From Massilia sp. (GTDB lineage: Bacteria; Pseudomonadota; Gammaproteobacteria; Burkholderiales; Burkholderiaceae_D), in assembly GCA_003484545.1 (NCBI GenBank), contig DNCF01000515.1, positions 1-9,235 on the forward strand: DNA of 9,235 nucleotides, given 5' to 3'. The stretch's first letter is position 1; every line of letters starts with the position of its first letter. Made by a program: the position numbers and the translations under genes. Positions 1 through 8,579 of this stretch are shown piece after piece. The notes under the pieces were generated by a model. It did no database searches. It was given only the letters and a program-made list of their open reading frames with translations, and was not told where the DNA came from.

Positions 1-702
1 CAGGAACTTCGGCACGATGAACAGCGAGATCCCCTTCACGCCCGGCGGCGCGTCCGGCGTGCGCGCCAGCACCAGGTGGATGATGTTCTCGGCCATGTCG
101 TGCTCGCCGTAGGTGATGAAGATCTTGGTGCCGAAGATCTTGTAGGTGCCGTCGCCCTGGGGCACGGCGCGGGTGCGCACGGCGGCCAGGTCCGAACCGG
201 CCTGCGGCTCGGTCAGGTTCATGGTGCCGGTCCACTTGCCCGAGATCAGGGGCTCGAGGAAGCGCGCCTTTTGTTCATCGGAGCCGGCGGTCAGCAGCGC
301 CTCGATGGCGCCGTCGGTCAAGAGGGCCACCAGCGCGAACGAGATCGAGGCGGCGTTAAGCATTTCGGTGCACGGCGTGGCGACGATCTTCGGCAGGCCC
401 TGGCCGCCGAACTCGCTCGGGTGCTGCACGCCCTGCCAGCCGGACTCGGCGAATGCCTGGAAGGCGACCTTGAAGCCGGCCGAGGTGGTCACCTGGCCGT
501 CGTGCCAGAAGCTCGGCTCCTTGTCGCTCGGGTGGTTCAGCGGGGCGACGACTTCGCCGCAGAATTTCGCGTTCTCTTCCAGCACCGCTTCGACGGTGTC
601 GACGGTGGCGTCTTCGCAGCCCGGCAGCTTGCTCACTTGGTCCAGGCCGGCCAGTTCGTTCAGGACGAACAGCATGTCTTTGATCGGGGCTTGGTAGCTC
701 AC
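1..702 (-). CDS. Acyl-CoA dehydrogenase, N-terminal part (runs off left edge)
   Basis: FAD-dependent acyl-CoA dehydrogenase that oxidises an acyl-CoA to the trans-2-enoyl-CoA and passes electrons to ETF. Only the first 234 codons are present; the frame is open at base 1 and family members of this larger type are about 600 residues. Visible landmarks are an N-terminal extension (about residues 1-35) as in the long DmdC/AcdB-like dehydrogenases with an extra C-terminal domain, the segment EFGGQGLPK (97-105), and the FAD/substrate-loop motif TEPQAGSD (164-171), followed by FGTKIFITYGEHD in the middle beta domain. The catalytic base lies outside the window. I chose the GTG at 700-702 because GAGGAG (709-714) sits 6 nt upstream and the protein begins VSYQAPIKDMLFVL as in this family. 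It lies downstream of etfBA in the same orientation, separated by a REPIN-like element. The exact acyl substrate cannot be told; fatty-acid or methylthiopropanoyl-type substrates are both possible. Confidence 0.93.
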   Translation of the reverse strand, partial: MSYQAPIKDMLFVLNELAGLDQVSKLPGCEDATVDTVEAVLEENAKFCGEVVAPLNHPSDKEPSFWHDGQVTTSAGFKVAFQAFAESGWQGVQHPSEFGGQGLPKIVATPCTEMLNAASISFALVALLTDGAIEALLTAGSDEQKARFLEPLISGKWTGTMNLTEPQAGSDLAAVRTRAVPQGDGTYKIFGTKIFITYGEHDMAENIIHLVLARTPDAPPGVKGISLFIVPKFL

Positions 703-705
703 CTT

Positions 706-751
706 GATCTCCTCAGATTTGGATGTAAAACAGGCCACGACAGCCTGGCAA
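706..751 (-). promoter_or_regulatory. Candidate promoter and ribosome binding site of the acyl-CoA dehydrogenase
   Basis: On the minus strand a -35-like TTGCCA (746-751) is followed after 16 nt by an extended -10-like TG-T-TTTACA (hexamer at 724-729), then the Shine-Dalgarno GAGGAG (709-714) before the GTG start. The -35 matches the sigma70 consensus at 5 of 6 positions; the -10 is poor, so this is a weak call. If real, the dehydrogenase can be transcribed independently of etfBA, on the far side of the REPIN-like hairpins. Confidence 0.3.
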
Positions 752-773
752 ATTGCCCGACCAGCGTGGCCTG
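731..773. repeat. Nested inverted repeats upstream of the acyl-CoA dehydrogenase
   Basis: CAGGCCACG (731-739) and CGTGGCCTG (765-773) form a perfect 9-bp inverted repeat with a 25-nt spacer. Inside it GGCAAATTGCC (747-757) is an 11-nt palindrome, and CTGG (745-748) pairs with CCAG (761-764). The set overlaps the candidate -35 of the dehydrogenase promoter, so it could be an operator or an RNA hairpin in the leader of a read-through etfBA transcript. No T-tract follows, so it does not look like an intrinsic terminator. Confidence 0.5.
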
Positions 774-792
774 AGTGTTGTTCGCGGGGGGT

Positions 793-892
793 GTAGGGTG
801 GGGACTCGTCCCCACGCGGTAAACGGCTCCGATGTCGTGTTCGACGATCTCGCCGATACGTATCACCGCGTGGGGACAAGTCCCCACCCTAC
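793..892. repeat. REPIN-like element A (inverted pair of GTAG-headed REP hairpins)
   Basis: Two 28-nt arms, 793-820 and 865-892, are inverted copies matching at 27 of 28 positions, with a 44-nt spacer. Each arm has an outer GTAGG, an 8-bp stem GTGGGGAC/GTCCCCAC with a 2-nt loop (TC on the left, AA on the right as read on the plus strand), and an inner GCGGT. A GTAG tetranucleotide at the foot of a small hairpin is the known hallmark of REP sequences mobilised by RAYT (REP-associated tyrosine) transposases, and an inverted pair is the REPIN arrangement. It sits 3 nt past the etfA stop, between etfA and the acyl-CoA dehydrogenase, where it may stabilise or attenuate the etfBA transcript. No RAYT gene is in the window, so mobilisation in trans is inferred. 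Confidence 0.8.
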
Positions 893-895
893 GAA

Positions 896-1828
<933 letters not shown>

Positions 1829-1864
1829 GATGTTTCCTATGTTTGATAGTGACGGCGGGGCCGC

Positions 1865-2614
1865 TTAGATGACTTTGGCTTCGGTGCGCAGCTTCTGGAC
1901 CAGGGTCGCGACGTCCGGCACCTTCACGCCGGCCGAGCGCTTGGCCGGCTCGGCGACCTTCAGGGTCTTCAGGCGCGGGGTCACGTCGACGCCCAGGTCT
2001 TCCGGCTTGACGGTTTCCAGCGGCTTCTTCTTGGCCTTCATGATGTTCGGCAGCGTCACGTAGCGCGGCTCGTTCAGGCGCAGGTCGGTGGTGACGATGG
2101 CAGGCAGGGTCAGGGCCACGGTTTCCAGGCCGCCGTCAACTTCGCGGGTCACGGTCACTTTGCCGTCTTCCAGCACCACTTTCGAGGCGAAGGTCGCCTG
2201 CGGCCAGCCCAGCAGGGCCGCCAGCATCTGGCCGGTCTGGTTCGAGTCGTCGTCGATCGCCTGCTTGCCCAGGATGATCAGCTGCGGCTGCTCTTTCTCT
2301 GCCAGCGCCTTCATGATCTTGGCAACAGCCAGCGGCTCGGTCTCGACGGCGGTTTCCACCAGGATGCCGCGGTCGGCGCCGATCGCCATGCCGGTGCGCA
2401 GGGTTTCCTGGCACTGCGGCACACCGACGGAGACAGCCACCACTTCGGTGACCTTGCCGGCTTCCTTCAGGCGGGTCGCTTCTTCGAGTGCGATCTCGTC
2501 GAACGGGTTCATCGACATTTTGACGTTGGCGATATCGACGCCACTACCGTCGGACTTGACGCGGACCTTGACGTTGTAGTCGACCACGCGTTTGACGGGT
2601 ACCAGGACTTTCAT
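1865..2614 (-). CDS. etfB: Electron transfer flavoprotein subunit beta
   Basis: Beta subunit of ETF, which holds AMP and forms the dimer with EtfA. The protein is 249 residues, the usual length, and starts MKVLVPVKRVVDYNVKVRVK. Family features are MSMNPFDEIALEEATRLKE, the nucleotide-binding stretch LGKQAIDDDSNQTGQMLAAL, and the EtfB signature region REVDGGLETVALTLPAIVTT followed by NEPRYVTLPNIMKAKKKPLE. The ATG at 2612-2614 is preceded by AAAGG at a normal distance. It is the first gene of the etfBA transcript, with a candidate promoter about 50 nt upstream of the start. Confidence 0.98.
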   Translation of the reverse strand: MKVLVPVKRVVDYNVKVRVKSDGSGVDIANVKMSMNPFDEIALEEATRLKEAGKVTEVVAVSVGVPQCQETLRTGMAIGADRGILVETAVETEPLAVAKIMKALAEKEQPQLIILGKQAIDDDSNQTGQMLAALLGWPQATFASKVVLEDGKVTVTREVDGGLETVALTLPAIVTTDLRLNEPRYVTLPNIMKAKKKPLETVKPEDLGVDVTPRLKTLKVAEPAKRSAGVKVPDVATLVQKLRTEAKVI

Positions 2615-2645
2615 AGGTGTGCCTTTGAAAAATTGAAGAGGTAAC

Positions 2646-2728
2646 TTGGCTAAAGTGGCCTAGATTATAAGAGATAATCTGCTGCTAGACCGAATTAAAG
2701 CACGATCGTGCGATTTTTGGCTAGAGTG
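2646..2728 (-). promoter_or_regulatory. Candidate etfBA promoter with operator-like dyads
   Basis: On the minus strand a perfect -10 hexamer TATAAT lies at 2664-2669, about 50 nt from the etfB start codon. No good -35 is found 16-18 nt upstream, which would suit an activator-dependent promoter. A perfect 7-bp inverted repeat (AGATTAT at 2662-2668, ATAATCT at 2674-2680, 5-nt spacer) overlaps the -10. A perfect 12-bp palindrome GCACGATCGTGC lies at 2700-2711, roughly 48 nt upstream of the predicted start point. A 12-nt sequence, TTGGCTAAAGTG (2646-2657), recurs with one change as TTGGCTAGAGTG (2717-2728). The regulator is unknown. Confidence 0.55.
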
Positions 2729-2771
2729 AATCTTCGAAATCGCGGTGTTCACGGAACATCAAGGGAACAGA

Positions 2772-2792
2772 CGGGGCGTTGACCCTGCCCCG
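2772..2792 (-). terminator. Weak candidate terminator after tusA
   Basis: A 6-bp GC stem (CGGGGC 2772-2777 with GCCCCG 2787-2792) with a 9-nt loop lies about 30 nt past the tusA stop on the minus strand. Only a short mixed T-rich stretch follows, so intrinsic termination would be inefficient. Nothing better was found between tusA and the etfBA promoter. Confidence 0.25.
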
Positions 2793-2820
2793 CCGGGTGG
2801 CGCCACGAGCCGAAGCCCGT

Positions 2821-3078
2821 TTATTTGCGGCGCATCAGAAAGGTGAATTCGCCGTTCTCGGCGGTATGTGCCAGGAGGGCATTGCCGGTCTGCTTGGCGA
2901 ACGCCTGGAAATCGCGCACGGAACCGGTATCGGTGGCCACGATGCGCAGCACCTGTCCGCTCTCCATCTCCGCGAGGGCCTTCTTGGCTTTCAGGATGGG
3001 CAGAGGACAATTCAGCCCGCGCGCATCCAGGTCTTTCTGGAATTCCATGGTGTCAATGTCGATAGTCATGTCGCTCAT
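2821..3078 (-). CDS. tusA: TusA/SirA-family sulfur carrier protein
   Basis: Small cytoplasmic sulfur-carrier protein of the TusA/SirA/YeeD family, which binds persulfide sulfur on one cysteine and hands it on, classically for tRNA 2-thiouridine synthesis and in some bacteria for sulfur oxidation or molybdenum cofactor formation. The 85-residue protein has the diagnostic N-terminal Cys-Pro-x-Pro motif in DARGLNCPLPILKAKKAL, with the active Cys at residue 24. The remainder gives the expected two-layer fold: LRIVATDTGSVRDFQAFAKQ, then a beta strand ending EFTFLMRRK. ATG 3076-3078 is taken as the start; a second in-frame ATG three codons on is possible, and the ribosome binding site is weak for both. 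It appears to be a single-gene unit with its own upstream region; no other Tus or thiolation gene is nearby. Which sulfur pathway it serves cannot be decided here. Confidence 0.92.
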   Translation of the reverse strand: MSDMTIDIDTMEFQKDLDARGLNCPLPILKAKKALAEMESGQVLRIVATDTGSVRDFQAFAKQTGNALLAHTAENGEFTFLMRRK

Positions 3079-3155
3079 CGCTTGCCTGCTCGGTGGGTGA
3101 TGCTAAAAGGGTGTGCCGGAAACTGCATACTACTCCAATTCCCGCAGTATGACGC

Positions 3156-3229
3156 AGCGCACCAAAATAGTCACACATTGTTGCATGTCCACAACCAAAT
3201 GTAAAACTTGCCACATTTAGCGCACCAAA
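3156..3229. promoter_or_regulatory. Direct repeats and dyad in the ompA-tusA intergenic region (tusA leader/promoter)
   Basis: The roughly 200-nt space upstream of tusA is more AT-rich than its surroundings. AGCGCACCAAA occurs twice in the same orientation, at 3156-3166 and 3219-3229, offset by 63 nt (about six helical turns). The first copy extends to CGCACCAAAATAGTCAC (3158-3174), which matches 12 of 17 positions of the NtrC-type site TGCACCAAAATGGTGCA. Between the copies is a perfect inverted repeat AAATGT (3197-3202) / ACATTT (3213-3218). I found no convincing sigma54 or sigma70 core promoter here, so the role is open. Confidence 0.4.
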
Positions 3230-3252
3230 CCATGACACATGGGTAAAGATAA

Positions 3253-3267
3253 GCACCGCCGCGGTGC
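3253..3267 (-). terminator. Candidate terminator hairpin after the OmpA-family gene
   Basis: GCACCGC/GCGGTGC forms a perfect short stem with a minimal loop, starting 8 nt beyond the stop of the upstream minus-strand gene. The following minus-strand sequence is TTATCTTTACCC, which is T-rich but not a clean T-tract. Confidence 0.4.
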
Positions 3268-3274
3268 GTCGTGC

Positions 3275-4279
3275 CTATTGTTCGACGAGCTCGACCCGCC
3301 GGTTTTTCCGGCGTCCTTCCTCGGCGCGATTCGATGCCAGCGGCGCATAGGCGCCCACGCCCTTGGCCGACAGGCGCTTCGGATCGACCTTGTGGCCCTC
3401 GGCCAGGGCCTTGACCACGGCATCGGCACGCTGCTGCGACAGCGCCAGATTCTGGGCGAGCACACCCTGGTTGTCGGTATGGCCGACCACGAAGACCTTC
3501 AGCTTCGGATCCTGCTGCAGCATCTTGGCCATCTCGGCCAACGCCGGCTTCGAATCCGGCTTCACCTCGGCCTTGCCGGTGTCGAAGTAGACGCCATAGA
3601 CGGCCACCTTGCCTTCGTTGGCAATGCCCTTGGCCATCTCGGCCGCGTTCAGGCTGGCGGCTACCTTGCCGGTTTCCATGGCCTTGCCTTCCACGATCTC
3701 CAAATAGACGCCACCCTCCTCATCCTTGTACGAAGGCAGCGCCAGCACGGCGACATGGACCGGCGCGCCATCCGGACGCTTGCCTTCCGCCACCATGTAG
3801 CGCCCCTGGCGGGGCCCTGCGATAAAGATGCTCGACGAGATGTTGCCCTTGATGAAATTATTGCTCAGGCGCTTGTCCCACCAGTAATCGCCGATGTCGT
3901 CGCCGCAGGCCTCCTTAACGCAGGAGAACGCGGTCTTCAGGCCAGCCTTGGCCAAGGCGGCCTCGTAGTTGCGCATCACTTCCAGCGTCGAGCGCTCGTG
4001 CGGCACCACATAGGCGATGCGGGAGACCTTTCCTTCGAGCTGAAACGATTTTTCGAAGCTGGCGCGCCGCTCCTTGCTGTCATAGATGCGCTTGCCGGCC
4101 GGGAGCATCGCTTCGTCGAATTCCTTGACCTCGTACCCCACCAGCTTCGCCCCCTCGAAGCGCGACAGCAAAGGATGGTCCTTCGCCCCCTTCACGGTGT
4201 CCGCCGCCGGCATCTTGCCGTAGGCGAGCGATGCCGCTCCCAAGCACAACACCAGTCCAGCCAGTCGAAGCCCCCGCAT
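3275..4279 (-). CDS. Exported OmpA-family protein with DUF4892-like N-terminal region
   Basis: A 334-residue envelope protein. Residues 1-21 look like a Sec signal peptide (MRGLRLAGLVLCLGAASLAYG); a Cys at 12 lacks a good lipobox, so a lipoprotein is less likely. Residues about 30-200 (KDHPLLSRFEGAKLVGYEV, LEVMRNYEAALAKAGLKT, FSCVKEACGDD, then GGVYLEIVEGKAME) resemble the DUF4892-type module often joined to OmpA domains; the two Cys in CVKEAC may form a disulfide. From about residue 229 a complete OmpA C-terminal peptidoglycan-binding domain follows: GVYFDTGKAEV, VVGHTDNQG, NLALSQQRADAVVKAL and RRKNRRVEL, keeping the Asp (269) and Arg (284) expected to bind diaminopimelate. It is therefore probably periplasmic or outer-membrane associated and anchored to the cell wall; the N-terminal module's function is unknown. 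The ATG at 4277-4279 is chosen for the signal peptide and the GGGGAG 6 nt upstream, although the frame stays open further upstream. Confidence 0.88.
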   Translation of the reverse strand: MRGLRLAGLVLCLGAASLAYGKMPAADTVKGAKDHPLLSRFEGAKLVGYEVKEFDEAMLPAGKRIYDSKERRASFEKSFQLEGKVSRIAYVVPHERSTLEVMRNYEAALAKAGLKTAFSCVKEACGDDIGDYWWDKRLSNNFIKGNISSSIFIAGPRQGRYMVAEGKRPDGAPVHVAVLALPSYKDEEGGVYLEIVEGKAMETGKVAASLNAAEMAKGIANEGKVAVYGVYFDTGKAEVKPDSKPALAEMAKMLQQDPKLKVFVVGHTDNQGVLAQNLALSQQRADAVVKALAEGHKVDPKRLSAKGVGAYAPLASNRAEEGRRKNRRVELVEQ

Positions 4280-4311
4280 ATCACTCCCCTGAAATAGTAA
4301 ATAAACAAGGA

Positions 4312-4340
4312 ATTTTATGGACGAGCTGTCGCCCCGGCAA
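4312..4340 (-). promoter_or_regulatory. Candidate sigma70 promoter of the OmpA-family gene
   Basis: On the minus strand, TTGCCG (4335-4340) is separated by exactly 17 nt from TAAAAT (4312-4317). The hexamers match consensus at 4 of 6 and 5 of 6. It lies downstream of the alaS terminator and leaves a leader of roughly 25-30 nt that ends in the GGGGAG ribosome binding site. Confidence 0.55.
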
Positions 4341-4387
4341 CGCCTAATTACTGTGCATAAAGCAATCGTGCGCGCCGTGCGCAAAGG

Positions 4388-4434
4388 CAAAAAAAAACGC
4401 CGCGTGACGCGGCGTTTCGGGGAGCTGCGCTCCC
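4388..4434 (-). terminator. Rho-independent terminator of alaS
   Basis: A perfect 10-bp inverted repeat (AAACGCCGCG at 4395-4404, CGCGGCGTTT at 4408-4417, 3-nt loop) is followed on the minus strand by a run of nine Ts overlapping the stem foot (complement of the A-run at 4389-4397). It lies 32 nt past the alaS stop. A second small hairpin, GGGAGC/GCTCCC (4420-4434), sits between the stop codon and the main stem. This cleanly separates alaS from the OmpA-family gene. Confidence 0.92.
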
Positions 4435-4448
4435 TGGAGCGCGACGGC

Positions 4449-7058
<2,610 letters not shown>

Positions 7059-7102
7059 GTTGTGGGGTGCGGAAAGAGAGCAGTACGGTATATAAAGCAA
7101 CG

Positions 7103-7130
7103 ATTATATCAGTCACTGGTGACTTGTTAA
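7103..7130 (-). promoter_or_regulatory. alaS promoter with a dyad in the spacer
   Basis: On the minus strand, TTAACA (7125-7130) and a perfect TATAAT (7103-7108) are separated by 16 nt, giving a strong sigma70 promoter with a leader of roughly 38 nt before the alaS ATG. Positions 7111-7124 form a perfect dyad, AGTCAC-TG-GTGACT, which fills the spacer almost exactly. E. coli AlaRS is known to repress its own transcription by binding a palindrome at its promoter, so this is a candidate operator for AlaRS or another repressor; that role is inference. Confidence 0.75.
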
Positions 7131-7189
7131 CGCGCCGTACGAGCGGCCCCGTTAGCGGGTTTTGTCACCGGTAGTCCGCAGCGCCTCCC

Positions 7190-7331
7190 GTAGGGTGGGC
7201 ACCTGTGCCCACGCGGATTCCAAACACAGATAACGGCACAGGCAACAGCCCCACATGCGTATGCACGCGCTTTTCCCCAAGGTGCGCATGATCGCCCGGT
7301 GAGACCGCGTGGGCTCAAGAGCCCACCCTAC
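7190..7331. repeat. REPIN-like element B (inverted pair of GTAG-headed REP hairpins)
   Basis: The left arm (7190-7216) and inverted right arm (7304-7331) share the frame of element A: outer GTAGG, 8-bp stem, 2-nt loop, inner GCGG. The stems differ between arms: GTGGGCAC/GTGCCCAC on the left and GTGGGCTC/GAGCCCAC on the right, each perfectly self-complementary. The spacer is 87 nt. The right arm overlaps the last codon of the ugpQ-like gene: the TAG of its GTAG head is that gene's stop codon (7328-7330). The element fills most of the alaS-ugpQ intergenic region and may serve as the 3' hairpin of the upstream DUF1294-ugpQ transcript. Confidence 0.8.
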
Positions 7332-8095
7332 GAAAAATCCGGCCCGATCAGGTCGATCCGGTCGGTACAAAACGCCTCCACGCCCCAGCCCAGCAGCTCG
7401 CGCGCCCGTGCCGGCTCGTCGACCGTATAGCAAAACAGCCCGAACCCGGCCGCCCGCACCGCCTGCGCCAGCTCGGGCGTCAGGTGCCGGTGATTGGTAT
7501 GGATCGCCACCGCCTCCACCGCGTGGGCGCGGCGCTCCCAGTCCGGCGGCAGTTCGCTCATCAGGAGTGCGCGCGGCACCAGCGGCGCCACCTCGCGCGC
7601 CGATTCCAGCGCCAGCTCGCTGAACGAGGACAGCAGCGGCACCGCTTCCCACCGCCCGGCCGCGATCTCATCGGCAAACATGCTTGCCGCGATGCGCGCC
7701 ACCGTGCCGCCGGTTTCGATCTCGTAGCCGGGCGCCGGCTTGATCTCCATGTTCTGCCAGACGCCGTGCGCCTTGCAGAACTGGGCGAACTCGACGAACA
7801 GCGGCACCGGCTCGCCGTCGTAGCGGCGCGCGAACCAGCTGCCGGCGTCCAGCGCCGCCAGCTCCAGGGCGTCGTAGTCGAACACGTTGCCGGAACCGGC
7901 CACGGTGCGCCCGAGGAAGGGATCGTGCATGACGACCGGGACGCCGTCGCGCGCCAGCATGACGTCGTATTCGATGGCGCGAAAGCCGCGCCGCATGCCT
8001 TCAACCAGACCGGCCATGGTGTTTTCCGGCGCCAGCGTGCCGCCGCCGCGGTGGGCCAGCACACGGGGATAGCGCCAGGCGCCGTGCGGATTCAT
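7328..8095 (-). CDS. ugpQ: Glycerophosphodiester phosphodiesterase (UgpQ-type)
   Basis: Hydrolyses glycerophosphodiesters (deacylated phospholipids such as glycerophosphocholine) to sn-glycerol 3-phosphate and the alcohol. The 255-residue single-domain protein has no signal peptide, so it is probably cytoplasmic like E. coli UgpQ (about 247 residues). All GDPD landmarks are present: VLAHRGGGTLAPENT with catalytic His 15-Arg 16, then AIEYDVMLARDGVPVVMHD with metal ligands Glu 42 and Asp 44 and second catalytic His 57, MEIKPAPGYE as the downstream Glu/Lys motif, and the C-terminal GVEAFCTDRIDLIGPDF. The ATG at 8093-8095 overlaps the TGA of the upstream DUF1294 gene as ATGA, implying translational coupling. 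The stop codon is contributed by a REP repeat. No Ugp transporter gene is visible here, so the gene symbol rests on sequence only. Confidence 0.93.
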   Translation of the reverse strand: MNPHGAWRYPRVLAHRGGGTLAPENTMAGLVEGMRRGFRAIEYDVMLARDGVPVVMHDPFLGRTVAGSGNVFDYDALELAALDAGSWFARRYDGEPVPLFVEFAQFCKAHGVWQNMEIKPAPGYEIETGGTVARIAASMFADEIAAGRWEAVPLLSSFSELALESAREVAPLVPRALLMSELPPDWERRAHAVEAVAIHTNHRHLTPELAQAVRAAGFGLFCYTVDEPARARELLGWGVEAFCTDRIDLIGPDFS

Positions 8096-8436
8096 GCGGG
8101 CGCCGCCAGGCGGGACGAGAAATACACGAAGCCGGCCAGGTTGGCCGCCACCGTCGCCCGGAACATCCGCTGGAAGGGGCGCTTCGACGTCTTGTGGCGC
8201 AGCCATTGCTGGGCCAGCAAGGCGCCCGGCCAGCCGCCAACCAGGCCCAGCACCAGCAAGGTGCGCTCGGGCGTGCGCCAGTCGCCGTGCCGGGCGGCCG
8301 ACTTGTCGAGGACATAGGCGACGAAACAGGTCAGGCTGGTGATGGCGTAGGCCGCCCCGACCAGTAGCGGCAGGTCCCAGGCGACGGTCGCCCCGATGTA
8401 GAGGAAGGCAAAAGCCAGGATGGGCAGGTAAGGCAT
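8092..8436 (-). CDS. DUF1294 family small membrane protein
   Basis: A 114-residue inner-membrane protein of unknown function. Hydrophobic segments lie at about 2-20, 23-43, 59-76 and 92-108. Between the second and third is the DUF1294 hallmark DKSAARHGDWRTPERTLL, followed by GLVGGWPGALLAQQWLRHKT and SKRPFQRMF, all strongly conserved in this family. In other bacteria the domain is sometimes attached to a cold-shock domain; that part is absent here. ATG 8434-8436 is the first possible start because an in-frame TAA lies four codons upstream; no clear Shine-Dalgarno is seen. It overlaps the ugpQ start by 4 nt, so the two form an operon, though no functional link is known. Confidence 0.88.
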   Translation of the reverse strand: MPYLPILAFAFLYIGATVAWDLPLLVGAAYAITSLTCFVAYVLDKSAARHGDWRTPERTLLVLGLVGGWPGALLAQQWLRHKTSKRPFQRMFRATVAANLAGFVYFSSRLAAPA

Positions 8437-8579
8437 CGCAGCAGCTTAGCGCGGCAAGCCAGACATTACCAGCAGGCAGGGTCTTAAAGTTTTTATATGT
8501 CGTGCGTTCGCCACCGTACCGAAACCCGGCTGTGGACGTCCTACCCTCCCCTTTCAACGTCATTGAAGCAGGAGGTCAC
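8437..8579. promoter_or_regulatory. Divergent intergenic region between DUF1294 and the plus-strand gene
   Basis: These 143 nt must hold both divergent promoters. An AT-rich island at 8484-8500 contains a minus-strand TATAAA (8492-8497) and a plus-strand TATATG (8495-8499 area), but neither has a good -35 at the right distance. A clear ribosome binding site, GGAGG (8571-8575), precedes the plus-strand start at 8580. I see no strong operator. Confidence 0.35.

Noticed and set aside
3180..3240. Possible sigma54 promoter near the NtrC-like repeats
   Set aside because: TGGCAA occurs on the minus strand but no TTGC element follows at the required spacing on either strand.
3053..3256. Small minus-strand frame spanning the tusA upstream region
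   Set aside because: It overlaps the start of tusA out of frame, has no ribosome binding site and shows no domain-like pattern; the region looks regulatory.
7059..7100. Alternative TTG start adding 14 residues to AlaRS
   Set aside because: The extension would start at or within a few nucleotides of the predicted transcription start, and family members begin at the position of ATG 7058.
7148..7164. Plus-strand CCCG-TTAG-CGGG hairpin followed by TTTT
   Set aside because: The stem is only 4 bp and there is no plus-strand gene upstream that would need a terminator.
8096..8563. Upstream extension of the ugpQ frame to 8563
   Set aside because: It would overlap the whole DUF1294 gene in another frame, lacks GDPD similarity, and the ATG at 8095 gives the normal family start and length.
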